From CAYXWM01 sp964392115 (GTDB lineage Bacteria; Bacillota; Clostridia; Lachnospirales; WRBF01): a DNA stretch of 6,810 nucleotides. The stretch spans positions 1-6,810 of the forward strand of contig CAYMOU010000107.1 in NCBI GenBank assembly GCA_964392115.1, given 5' to 3'. The notes under the pieces were generated by a model that did not search any database, was not told the DNA's origin, and saw nothing but the letters and a program-made list of their open reading frames with translations. A program made the position numbers and the translations under genes. This document shows positions 1-6,106 of this stretch, piece after piece (within the stretch, counting starts at the first letter, position 1; each line of letters opens with the position of its first letter).

Positions 1-217
1 TTTTGGTGTCTTTATAAAACACAGCGGTATTTTTAGACAAAATGGTTATTCCACGCTCACGCTCAAGGTCGTTAGAGTCCATTACTCTTTCTCTTACTAC
101 TTGGTTCGCTCTGAAAGCACCACTTTGTTTTAAGAGTTCATCAACCAACGTTGTTTTGCCATGATCAACATGGGCTATTATAGCTACGTTTCTTATGTCG
201 TTTCTTGTTTCTATCAC
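1..217 (-). CDS. typA: Translational GTPase TypA/BipA, N-terminal fragment (runs off left edge)
   Basis: This is the first 72 codons of a ribosome-binding GTPase of the TypA/BipA family, a cytoplasmic elongation-factor-like protein linked to stress adaptation and ribosome assembly. The translated start reads IRNVAIIAHVDHGKTTLVDELL, in two overlapping parts: the P-loop AHVDHGKTT lies at residues 15-23. The run VMDSNDLERERGITIL at residues 45-60 covers switch I with the G2 threonine (T58). The MDSNDLERERGITI block is characteristic of TypA and separates it from LepA, EF-G and EF-Tu. I chose the GTG at 215-217 because AGGAAAG (222-228) precedes it closely and homology begins eight residues later. 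No in-frame ATG fits. The rest of the G domain, the EF-G-like domains and the C-terminal domain lie outside the window. A separate promoter upstream suggests transcription independent of the glutamate genes. Confidence 0.93.
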   Translation of the reverse strand, partial: MIETRNDIRNVAIIAHVDHGKTTLVDELLKQSGAFRANQVVRERVMDSNDLERERGITILSKNTAVFYKDTK

Positions 218-256
218 TAAACTTTCCTGCTTTCTGTCAGACTATAAATCTCAGCT

Positions 257-285
257 ATTATAACACATAATTTCGAGTTTGTGGA
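257..285 (-). promoter_or_regulatory. Predicted sigma-A-type promoter of typA
   Basis: Read on the minus strand, a perfect TATAAT -10 box (257-262) is preceded by TGT, giving an extended -10 of the form TGnTATAAT. Seventeen bases upstream is TCCACA (280-285), matching the -35 consensus TTGACA at four of six positions. The predicted transcript start is about 30 bases before the typA GTG, leaving room for the ribosome site. The assignment rests on sequence match and position only. Confidence 0.6.
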
Positions 286-344
286 CGTTTGAAAAAAATA
301 CCTTAAAGAAGTTACAGTAGTTCTACTTAAAAAAATACAAAACC

Positions 345-418
345 TTGAGGGAGAAAACCTTTGTTCATACGGCGAAAAAAGGTTTTCTCCCTCAAACTCC
401 CTCTTTCCAAAAAAGCCG
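345..418 (+). repeat. Palindromic dispersed repeat, copy A
   Basis: A perfect 18-bp inverted repeat has arms at 345-362 (TTGAGGGAGAAAACCTTT) and 378-395, separated by a 15-base loop containing ACGGC. It is followed by AAACTCCCTCTTTCC and an A-run. The same palindrome, loop core and right-hand tail recur in opposite orientation at 1918-1980. This identifies a repeat family rather than a one-off hairpin. No T-run follows the stem on either strand, so a plain intrinsic terminator is unlikely. A REP-like or small non-autonomous element fits better. A separate small hairpin lies just downstream (AAAATCG arms, 424-430 and 437-443). Otherwise I see nothing gene-like between 286 and 534. Confidence 0.75.
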
Positions 419-534
419 AATATAAAATCGTGTATTCGATTTTAAAGTAGATTTACTATAACAAATGGCTGATAAAATATAGTATTTCCACTAAGTTTTT
501 CATTTTAACATCATGTTTCTTTTTTTAATGCCAA

Positions 535-569
535 AGCCGGCATTGCTTAGTATCTAAACAATGCCGGCT
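535..569 (-). terminator. Hairpin, probable terminator of the aminotransferase gene
   Basis: Arms AGCCGGCATTG (535-545) and CAATGCCGGCT (559-569) pair perfectly over 11 bp. In the minus-strand RNA the stem continues through a U-G wobble and four more pairs (positions 547-550 with 554-557) to a three-base loop. On the plus-strand RNA the same position would be a C-A mismatch, so the structure favours minus-strand transcription. It begins 26 bases past the aminotransferase stop codon. The U-run after the stem is short (UUU, then GGCAUU), so it may terminate weakly or mainly stabilise the 3' end. Confidence 0.6.
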
Positions 570-595
570 AAATAAGATTGACTCAATGCAATTAA

Positions 596-1876
596 CTATT
601 CAGATAAATATTTTTCAACAGAAGCAATCTTTACAGCTAAACAGAATATTTCCATTGCTGTATCCAACTCCCGGGGTGATGGGTAGGTAGGAGCAATCCT
701 CACATAAGCATCTTGAGGGTCTTTTCCGTAAGGGTGAGTAGCACCGGCCGGAGTCATAACAACCCCTGCCTCTTCGCAAAGGGATACTATCCGTTTGGCA
801 CAGCCGTTTTCCGCAATGAACGTTACAAAATATCCGCCTGCCGGTTTTACCCAAGTGCCTATTTCAAGCCCGGAAAGTTCTTTTTCCAATGCTTTTAAAA
901 CGGAATCGAATTTAGGTTTCATAAGGCTTGCGTGTTTATCCATTAAAGAGCGAATGCCGTCAAGGTCTTTAAGGAAGCGTACATGACGAAGCATATTCAT
1001 TTTATCCCAGCCAATGGCCTGTGCGCTTATCTGTTTGGTGGTATAGGCAATATTTTCCTTAGAAGCCGCAAAGAATCCAACCCCTGCTCCCGGGAAAGTT
1101 ATTTTGGAAGTAGAGCCAAACATATATACCATATGAGGATTACCGGCCTTCTTACATTCATCTAAAATATTTAACAACGGCACATCTTCATATACATGAT
1201 GCATTGCATAGGCATTATCCCAGAAAATTCTGAAATCCGCCGCTGCCGGTTTTAGGTTGGCAAGCCTGCGAACGGCATCATCGGAATAAACGCTGCCTAA
1301 GGGGTTAGTAAACTTAGGAACACACCAAATGCCTTTTATGGTTTCATCCTCGCTTACCAGCTTTTCAACCATATCCATATCAGGGCCGTATTCTGTGAGA
1401 GGAACGTTTATCATTTCTATTCCCAAAAACTCACAAATGGTAAAATGACGGTCGTAACCCGGAACAGGGCATAAGAATTTAATCTTATCGTATTTGCACC
1501 AAGGTTTTTCTGTGCCGTATACACCTTTAAGCATTGCCCTAGACATACAGTCGTACATAAATGTAAGAGAAGCCGAGCCTACAACTATTATTTCATCGGC
1601 GGCAACGCCCATATATTCGCCGAAAAGTTTTTTTGCTTCGGGAATACCGGTTAATTCACCGTAGTTGCGGCAATCTATACCGTTTTCGGTGTTGCAGTCG
1701 CTTGTAGAATTTAAAATATCAAGCATAGGCATGGATAAATCCACTTGGTCATTTCCGGGCTTGCCACGGGCCATGTTTAATTTCAAATTCTTGGCCTTGT
1801 ATTCGTCAAAGGCCTTTTGTAAATTAGCTTGCTCTGCCATCAGTTCGTTTTTGGAAAGTAATTTATACTGCTTCAT
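596..1876 (-). CDS. Aspartate aminotransferase, type Ic (Corynebacterium-like, PLP-dependent)
   Basis: This is a fold-type I PLP enzyme of 426 residues, expected to catalyse aspartate + 2-oxoglutarate to oxaloacetate + glutamate in the cytoplasm. It resembles the distinct AspAT group typified by Corynebacterium glutamicum (Pfam Asp_aminotransf) rather than classical AspC. Shared blocks include ARGKPGNDQ (36-44), DCRNYGELTGI (68-78), CPVPGYDRHF (136-145), GPDMD (164-168), VPKFTNPLG (186-194), FWDNAYA (218-224), and GSTSKIT (254-260) with K258 as the PLP Schiff-base lysine. R393 in VRIAPT is the likely substrate carboxylate-binding arginine. I chose the ATG at 1874-1876 because AAGGAGG lies seven bases upstream. 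An in-frame ATG eleven codons earlier (1909) would place that ribosome site inside the coding region. Length is normal and the frame intact. It lies downstream of glutamate dehydrogenase on the same strand with no clear promoter of its own. Another amino-acid substrate is possible. Confidence 0.88.
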   Translation of the reverse strand: MKQYKLLSKNELMAEQANLQKAFDEYKAKNLKLNMARGKPGNDQVDLSMPMLDILNSTSDCNTENGIDCRNYGELTGIPEAKKLFGEYMGVAADEIIVVGSASLTFMYDCMSRAMLKGVYGTEKPWCKYDKIKFLCPVPGYDRHFTICEFLGIEMINVPLTEYGPDMDMVEKLVSEDETIKGIWCVPKFTNPLGSVYSDDAVRRLANLKPAAADFRIFWDNAYAMHHVYEDVPLLNILDECKKAGNPHMVYMFGSTSKITFPGAGVGFFAASKENIAYTTKQISAQAIGWDKMNMLRHVRFLKDLDGIRSLMDKHASLMKPKFDSVLKALEKELSGLEIGTWVKPAGGYFVTFIAENGCAKRIVSLCEEAGVVMTPAGATHPYGKDPQDAYVRIAPTYPSPRELDTAMEIFCLAVKIASVEKYLSE

Positions 1877-1883
1877 TTTAAGT

Positions 1884-1890
1884 CCTCCTT
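1884..1890 (-). promoter_or_regulatory. Ribosome binding site of the aminotransferase gene
   Basis: A full AAGGAGG on the minus strand ends seven bases before the ATG at 1876. This decides the start in favour of the inner methionine over the in-frame ATG at 1909. Confidence 0.85.
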
Positions 1891-1913
1891 TTGTGTAAAT
1901 CTGCTTCAAATTT

Positions 1914-1980
1914 CGTCTTTTAAAAAGACGGAGTTTTAGGGAGAAGACCTTTCTTAGCCGTGCAAAAGGTTTTCTCCCTC
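1914..1980 (-). repeat. Palindromic dispersed repeat, copy B (inverted relative to copy A)
   Basis: Arms at 1938-1952 and 1965-1979 (consensus AGGGAGAAAACCTTT) form a 15-bp stem with one mismatch, a G-T wobble. The 12-base loop contains GCCGTG. Read on the minus strand, 1980 to 1918 aligns with plus-strand 347 to 412 with only scattered differences, including GAGGGAGAAAACCTTT, the ACGGC loop core, CTTCTCCCT and AAACTCC. The left part forms its own small palindrome, CGTCTTTT/AAAAGACG (1914-1930). The copy occupies most of the 139-base gap between glutamate dehydrogenase and the aminotransferase. It may affect readthrough or mRNA stability between them. Confidence 0.72.
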
Positions 1981-2015
1981 CGGGTTTATATTATTTTAGT
2001 GTAACTGCCTTAACA

Positions 2016-3272
2016 TTAAGGGAATACGCCACGTATTTTTTTAGCTTTGACCAACTCTTTTAACGCAAGGGCATAGGCACTTGTGCGCAGGGAAATGTTT
2101 TTTTCCAAATGGAGTAGATACACCCCGTCTATTGCCTTGCAGAGTATTCTGTTTAATGTGTCGTTGATAGCGTCTTCATCCCATACCAAGGACTGAAGAT
2201 TTTGAACCCATTCAAAATATGATACTATAACTCCACCGGCATTTGCAAGTATATCCGGAACAACAACAACACCTTTTTCATCAAGGATGGCATCTGCTGC
2301 AACGGTAGTAGGGCCGTTTGCGCCTTCTACTATAATTTTTGCTTTAATATTATGAGCATTTGCTTCGGTTATTTGGTTTTCCAAAGCAGCCGGTATTAAA
2401 ACATCCGTATCCAGTTCCAGAAGTTCTTGATTTGTTACCCTTTGTAATCCGCTTTCGTTATAATCTTTTAAAAGATTACCTTTTACAGACAGATAGTTCA
2501 TGATTTCGGGAATATTTAACCCGTTGGGATTGTAAATGCCACAAGATACGTCACTTACCGCAACTATTGTAGAACCCCTTTCATACAAAAGCTTTGCGGA
2601 AATACTGCCTACGTTACCCATACCTTGAACGGTAACACGAACCTTGTCTATAGGAATATTCTTCATTTTAAGAATTTCTCGGGTTGTAATCATAACCCCA
2701 CGTCCGGTTGCTTCCGGGCGACCCAGAGAACCGCCTATTTCCAAGGGTTTACCTGTTACTACCCCGGGAACAGCGTAACCTTTAAGCATACTGAAGGTAT
2801 CCATAATCCAGCCCATTACTTCGCCGTTTGTGTTAACATCCGGTGCGGGAATATCTTTTTCGGGTCCGATCAGCGGAGCAATCATGGCTGTAAAACGACG
2901 GGTAAGACGTTCAAGTTCGCTATGGGAAAGGGTTCCGGGGTCTACCTTAACACCGCCCTTTGCTCCGCCGTAAGGTATACCTACCACAGCACATTTAAAG
3001 GTCATCCAAGCTGCCAAGGCCTTTACTTCGTCTGCATTAACGTCTTGATGAAAACGAATACCACCCTTACAAGGGCCTCTGGAGCTGGAATGTTGAACAC
3101 GATAACCTTCAAATACCTTTATAGTATTATCGTCCAATCTCACCGGAAAAGAAACCTTTAATTCTCTTTCGGGGTACATTGTGGCTATGTAATCGCTTTG
3201 GTTTAATTCAAGTATTTTAGCGGCTTTTTCTATAGTTGCAACAACGTTTTCATAAGGATTATAAGTACTCAT
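2016..3272 (-). CDS. gdhA: Glutamate dehydrogenase (hexameric, GdhA/RocG type)
   Basis: This 418-residue cytoplasmic enzyme interconverts L-glutamate and 2-oxoglutarate + ammonium using a nicotinamide cofactor. The N-terminal dimerisation/substrate domain carries GPCKGGIRFH (67-75, substrate-binding K69), TFKCAVVGIPYGG with K93, GGAKGG with the catalytic lysine K105, and PAPDVNTN with the catalytic aspartate D145. The C-terminal Rossmann domain has GMGNVG (217-222). An acidic residue soon after the second strand (VAVSD, D241) is more in keeping with NAD than NADP, though this is only suggestive. EGANGPTT (316-323), ILANAGGV and SYFEWVQN (351-358) are family signatures. Length matches Bacillus RocG/GudB (about 425). 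I chose the ATG at 3270-3272, since AAAGGA lies eight bases upstream. An ATG three codons earlier (3281) overlaps that site. It lies 113 bases downstream of the glutamate symporter gene, consistent with a catabolic role. No truncation or frameshift is seen. Confidence 0.95.
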   Translation of the reverse strand: MSTYNPYENVVATIEKAAKILELNQSDYIATMYPERELKVSFPVRLDDNTIKVFEGYRVQHSSSRGPCKGGIRFHQDVNADEVKALAAWMTFKCAVVGIPYGGAKGGVKVDPGTLSHSELERLTRRFTAMIAPLIGPEKDIPAPDVNTNGEVMGWIMDTFSMLKGYAVPGVVTGKPLEIGGSLGRPEATGRGVMITTREILKMKNIPIDKVRVTVQGMGNVGSISAKLLYERGSTIVAVSDVSCGIYNPNGLNIPEIMNYLSVKGNLLKDYNESGLQRVTNQELLELDTDVLIPAALENQITEANAHNIKAKIIVEGANGPTTVAADAILDEKGVVVVPDILANAGGVIVSYFEWVQNLQSLVWDEDAINDTLNRILCKAIDGVYLLHLEKNISLRTSAYALALKELVKAKKIRGVFP

Positions 3273-3280
3273 ATAAAACA

Positions 3281-3286
3281 TCCTTT
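3281..3286 (-). promoter_or_regulatory. Ribosome binding site of gdhA
   Basis: AAAGGA on the minus strand, eight bases before the ATG at 3272. It overlaps the alternative ATG at 3281, which argues against that earlier start. Confidence 0.75.
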
Positions 3287-3310
3287 CTAATATAAAAAAA
3301 ATTTATAACA

Positions 3311-3375
3311 AGCCGCACCCAACCGGCATAGTGAGGTAAAAGAGTGAGAATATGCAACTTATCGGGTTAGCGGCT
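3311..3375 (-). other. Bulged long-range hairpin in the symporter-gdhA gap
   Basis: AGCCGCACCC (3311-3320) can pair with GGGTTAGCGGCT (3364-3375), giving six pairs, a two-base bulge and four pairs around a 43-base loop. In the minus-strand RNA an eight-U run follows about ten bases after the stem, just before the gdhA ribosome site. This could be a weak or conditional terminator, a leader structure for gdhA, or a processing site. The long loop and delayed U-run make a standard terminator doubtful. I see no convincing promoter for gdhA in this 113-base gap. Confidence 0.3.
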
Positions 3376-3385
3376 CATAAGCTTT

Positions 3386-4624
3386 TTATGCATTTCCCGA
3401 GCTGACCTCAACCATATTTAATTGCTCGCCTTCCAAACCTGCTACCGCTACAGCAACTGCTGCGTCGCCTACAACGTTTACAAGCGTTCTCGCCATATCC
3501 AAAATTCTGTCAACGCCCACTATAAGTCCGGTAACTTCCAGAGGTAAGCCTATAGATGTCAACACCATAGTAAGCATAATAAATCCGGATCCGGGAACAC
3601 CGGCTGTTCCTATAGATGCCAATACCGTAGTGCTTACTATGGTTATTTGTTGCATTAGATTTAACTCTACCCCAATGACGCTTGCGACGAACAAGGCGCA
3701 AACACCTTGGTATATAGATGTACCGTCCATGTGAATTGTTGCGCCTAAAGGAAGGACAAAGCTGGCAACACTGTTGGAAACCCCAAGGTTGTCTCTGGTG
3801 CATTTTAAGGTAATAGGCAAGGTTCCGGAGCTGCTGCAAGTGCTGAATGCTAAAGTTGCACTTGGAAGCATTGCCTTTAAGAACCTTATAGGGCTCATTT
3901 TTGCAAATACCTTTACTATTATGGGATATGTTATGAGCAGCTGTAAGAAGGATGCGGCATAAACCACAAGAATCAGCAAGGATAAAGGCGCCAAAACTTC
4001 GGGGCCGTTTTTGGCAACTATAGGTGTGATTAAACCGAAAACACCGATAGGAGCCAAGTTCATGAAAAAAGCAGTTAATTTATACATAACCTCGGCTATG
4101 GCGTTGATGCCGTTTTCCAAAGGTTTTGCTTGCTTTCCCACTGACAAAATACCAACACCGATAAATAAGGCAAAAACAATAGTCGGAAGCATTTGAGCTT
4201 CTACCAATGCTTTTAAGGGATTAGCCGGAAAAATTGCCACAATGGTTTCGATTAATGATGGGGCTTGTGTTGCTTCGATAGTAGCAACATCTTTCACCGT
4301 AACACCGGCGCCCATGTTAATGGCATTGCCCAAAAGCAAACCGAAGGTAACAGAAACTATCGTTGTACCGAAAAATAAAAGCAGTGTTTTTACACCTATT
4401 CTGCCAAGTTTTTTTATGTCACCCAATCCTGTAACACCGATTACAAGAGAGGAAAATACCAATGGTACAATTAACATTTTAATTAGGTTCAGAAAGATAG
4501 TACCGATAGGCGCTATATATTCAACGGCAAAATCGGTTGCATTTGCCGAATAACATAGCACACCGGCGGCAACACCAAGTAACAGACCAATGAATATTTT
4601 TGTCGTTACACCAAGTTTTTTCAT
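3386..4624 (-). CDS. gltP: Dicarboxylate/amino acid:cation symporter (glutamate/aspartate transporter, DAACS family)
   Basis: This is a 412-residue integral membrane secondary transporter, related to GltP, GltT and archaeal GltPh, that probably imports glutamate or aspartate with H+ or Na+. Hallmarks are the serine-rich HP1 loop STCSSSGTLP (261-270), the TM7 motif HMDGT (298-302), the HP2 tip GTAGVPGSG (339-347), and TM8 VDRILDMARTLVNVVGD (371-387). By alignment from memory with GltPh, D376, R379, T380 and N383 match the substrate-binding D394, R397, T398 and N401. D387 matches the cation-site D405. R379 favours acidic substrates over neutral amino acids. The first residue of the usual NMDGT motif is histidine here, which may alter cation coupling. 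The ATG at 4622-4624 has GGAGG seven bases upstream. The gene heads a minus-strand series with gdhA and the aminotransferase, divergent from the two-component system. Substrate and coupling ion are not proven. Confidence 0.92.
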   Translation of the reverse strand: MKKLGVTTKIFIGLLLGVAAGVLCYSANATDFAVEYIAPIGTIFLNLIKMLIVPLVFSSLVIGVTGLGDIKKLGRIGVKTLLLFFGTTIVSVTFGLLLGNAINMGAGVTVKDVATIEATQAPSLIETIVAIFPANPLKALVEAQMLPTIVFALFIGVGILSVGKQAKPLENGINAIAEVMYKLTAFFMNLAPIGVFGLITPIVAKNGPEVLAPLSLLILVVYAASFLQLLITYPIIVKVFAKMSPIRFLKAMLPSATLAFSTCSSSGTLPITLKCTRDNLGVSNSVASFVLPLGATIHMDGTSIYQGVCALFVASVIGVELNLMQQITIVSTTVLASIGTAGVPGSGFIMLTMVLTSIGLPLEVTGLIVGVDRILDMARTLVNVVGDAAVAVAVAGLEGEQLNMVEVSSGNA

Positions 4625-4671
4625 TGCATTTCCTCCTTTTTCATTGTATAATTTTCATATTTGTATTTAAA

Positions 4672-4702
4672 ATTATAATTGACCGTCTATATAAAACTAC
4701 AA
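4672..4702 (-). promoter_or_regulatory. Possible promoter of the symporter gene
   Basis: On the minus strand a perfect TATAAT (4672-4677) lies about 48 bases before the symporter ATG. The nearest -35-like sequence is TTGTAG (4697-4702) at a long 19-base spacing. This could be a regulated promoter needing an activator. The surrounding DNA is very AT-rich, so chance matches are likely. Confidence 0.4.
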
Positions 4703-4740
4703 AAACCTAGATTAATTATTAATAAAATTTATAAGATTTT

Positions 4741-4746
4741 TATAAT
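4741..4746 (+). promoter_or_regulatory. Possible -10 box for the two-component operon
   Basis: A perfect TATAAT followed by GTGG sits about 70 bases before the kinase start. No good -35 box is visible upstream at 16-18 bases. If real, the leader would include a five-base-pair hairpin (ACCCT 4757-4761 with AGGGT 4770-4774) and the hairpin at 4793-4816. The AT-rich context makes this weak. Confidence 0.3.
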
Positions 4747-4792
4747 GTGGAAATGAACCCTTAAAATACAGGGTGAATTTAGCCAAAAAAAT

Positions 4793-4816
4793 AAAAAACC
4801 CGGCAGGTGGTTTTTT
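4793..4816 (+). other. Hairpin with T-run at the kinase start region
   Basis: AAAAAACC (4793-4800) pairs with GGTTTTTT (4809-4816) around an eight-base loop that contains part of the AGGTGG ribosome site, and the T-run continues to 4817. The layout resembles a weak terminator or a structure that masks translation initiation. The stem is mostly A-T, so its stability is uncertain. Confidence 0.35.
4805..4810 (+). promoter_or_regulatory. Candidate ribosome binding site of the kinase gene
   Basis: AGGTGG (five of six to AGGAGG) ends five bases before the TTG at 4816. It competes with AGGA at 4823-4826, which would serve a GTG at 4834. A GTG at 4807 has no ribosome site upstream. Confidence 0.45.
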
Positions 4817-6102
4817 TGTTCAGGAAATTGGAAGTGTCTCACTTTTTCTTTATAGTTCTTATTTTTACAGTTATTCCTGTTACAGGCGAATTTAATATAA
4901 GCCCTTTCTTAGATTCATTTAGAATCGGTCTTGGGGCTACCTTATTTCTTTTTTACTCTCTGTTTGTAAAAAAATACCCCATACTTTTGTATGGGGCTAT
5001 AGCAGGTGCTTTAGTTGTTTTATTTCGAATATGCTTTGCTGTGTATTTGGGTAACAGCCTTGAGATAAGCTTTTTGCTTCATTTCCCGGCATTTTTTTAT
5101 TACTTTGGATACGTAGCTGTTTATTTTCTGTCAAACGCAGAACAACATTATGAAAAGCCTATTATTTATGGGTTATTTATAGTTTTAAGCGACTTTGGCG
5201 GCAATTGCTTAGAAAAAATCGTCCGATTTTATATGTTAAATGACCGGTTCTCGCTTTATGATGCTATGCAGCTTTTAATAATTTCGTTAATAAGAAGTTG
5301 TTTCGCCTTAGCATTTTACAACGCTATTAAACTTAGGGAAAAAAGTATAATTTGCAAGCACCAAGACGAGCAAAACAAACAAATGCTGGTACTCATATCC
5401 GGTTTGTATGAGGAAACTATATTAGTTAAAAAATCCTTAAACAGTGCCGAGCATATAACCCGGAAATGTTTTGAACTATACCAAAAGGCCCAAAACGAAC
5501 AAGGAAACCAAAACAACATAGCACAAAATTTTTTAGACATATCGAAGCTTGTTCATGAAATAAAAAAGGACAACCAAAGAATATACGCCGGATTGTCCAA
5601 ATTAATTTCAAAAGAAGGCTGTCCCGATTACATGAAGGTGGAAGAAATAGTTCAAGTAATAGCATCAACCAACGAGAAATACGCTCTTTCCTTAAATAAA
5701 AATATTAAGTTCGAGTTACACATAGCCGGTACCATGCCAAACCTTCACGTATGTACGCTGTTATCCATAATTAACAATTTGGTGGTAAACTCCGTAGAAT
5801 CAATACATATAGACGGTAATATTAAAATATCAATTCTACATAAGGACGAAAACATAGAAATTATTGTTTTTGATAACGGTCAAGGCATACCGCTATCTAA
5901 AAAAGATTTAATCTTTGTTCCGGGATACACAACAAAATTTGATGAAACGGGGAAACCGTCTACAGGTATAGGGCTACCCTATGTAATAGAGATTGTAACC
6001 GGTCTGGGAGGTACGGTTGAATTAAACTCACAAGTGAACGCCGAATATACAACTACATTCATCATCCGGCTACCCATAAACAAACTGACGGAAAGGGAGT
6101 GA
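4816..6102 (+). CDS. Membrane sensor histidine kinase, GlnK (YcbA)-like, GHKL ATPase
   Basis: This sensor kinase of about 428 residues is predicted to autophosphorylate a histidine and pass the phosphate to the regulator encoded four bases downstream. Numbering from the TTG at 4816, residues 8-172 hold about six hydrophobic segments with short loops, so the sensing region lies within the membrane. A hydrophilic, probably helical linker follows (175-240). The H-box KLVHEIKKD gives H247 as likely phosphoacceptor. The ATPase domain shows the N-box INNLVVNSVES (319-329), the G1 box DNGQGIP (353-359) and the G2 box STGIGLPYV (382-390). The layout, the HEIKKD motif and the partner match Bacillus GlnK/YcbA, which responds to glutamine. 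The start is uncertain. I prefer TTG 4816, with AGGTGG upstream and positive residues before the first membrane segment. GTG 4807 (431 residues) and GTG 4834 (422) are alternatives. The ligand is unknown, and glutamate or glutamine is inferred from neighbours. Confidence 0.88.
   Translation: MFRKLEVSHFFFIVLIFTVIPVTGEFNISPFLDSFRIGLGATLFLFYSLFVKKYPILLYGAIAGALVVLFRICFAVYLGNSLEISFLLHFPAFFYYFGYVAVYFLSNAEQHYEKPIIYGLFIVLSDFGGNCLEKIVRFYMLNDRFSLYDAMQLLIISLIRSCFALAFYNAIKLREKSIICKHQDEQNKQMLVLISGLYEETILVKKSLNSAEHITRKCFELYQKAQNEQGNQNNIAQNFLDISKLVHEIKKDNQRIYAGLSKLISKEGCPDYMKVEEIVQVIASTNEKYALSLNKNIKFELHIAGTMPNLHVCTLLSIINNLVVNSVESIHIDGNIKISILHKDENIEIIVFDNGQGIPLSKKDLIFVPGYTTKFDETGKPSTGIGLPYVIEIVTGLGGTVELNSQVNAEYTTTFIIRLPINKLTERE
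6092..6099 (+). promoter_or_regulatory. Ribosome binding site of the response regulator gene
   Basis: AAAGGGAG lies inside the last codons of the kinase gene and ends seven bases before the TTG at 6107. This supports the TTG start and suggests translational coupling. Confidence 0.75.
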
Positions 6103-6106
6103 TTAA

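Noticed and set aside
1..217. LepA, EF-G or EF-Tu as the identity of the left-edge GTPase
   Set aside because: The MDSNDLERERGITI block and the short N-terminus before the P-loop match TypA. LepA and EF-G have different switch I sequences.
424..443. Small hairpin AAAATCG/CGATTTT as a terminator
   Set aside because: The seven-pair stem is mostly A-T with no fitting gene end or clear T-run beyond the stem, so it is probably incidental.
596..1876. LL-diaminopimelate aminotransferase or classical AspC
   Set aside because: The RGKP, RNYG.L.GI, CPVPGYDRHF and STSKIT blocks fit the type Ic aspartate aminotransferase group rather than the DapL or AspC signatures.
1877..1909. Longer aminotransferase start at the ATG at 1909
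   Set aside because: It would translate through the AAGGAGG ribosome site, adds eleven residues outside the family's conserved region, and has no ribosome site of its own.
345..1980. CRISPR array or insertion sequence
   Set aside because: There are only two repeat copies, inverted and about 1.5 kb apart with a metabolic gene between. No spacers, cas genes or transposase are visible.
2625..3161. 178-codon open frame on the plus strand
   Set aside because: It lies entirely opposite gdhA, whose protein matches its family throughout. The plus-strand translation has no recognisable motif and looks like an antisense shadow.
4679..4713. TTGACC as a -35 box for the kinase operon
   Set aside because: No acceptable -10 box lies 16-18 bases downstream. 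The nearest candidate, TAGATT at 4708, is 23 bases away.
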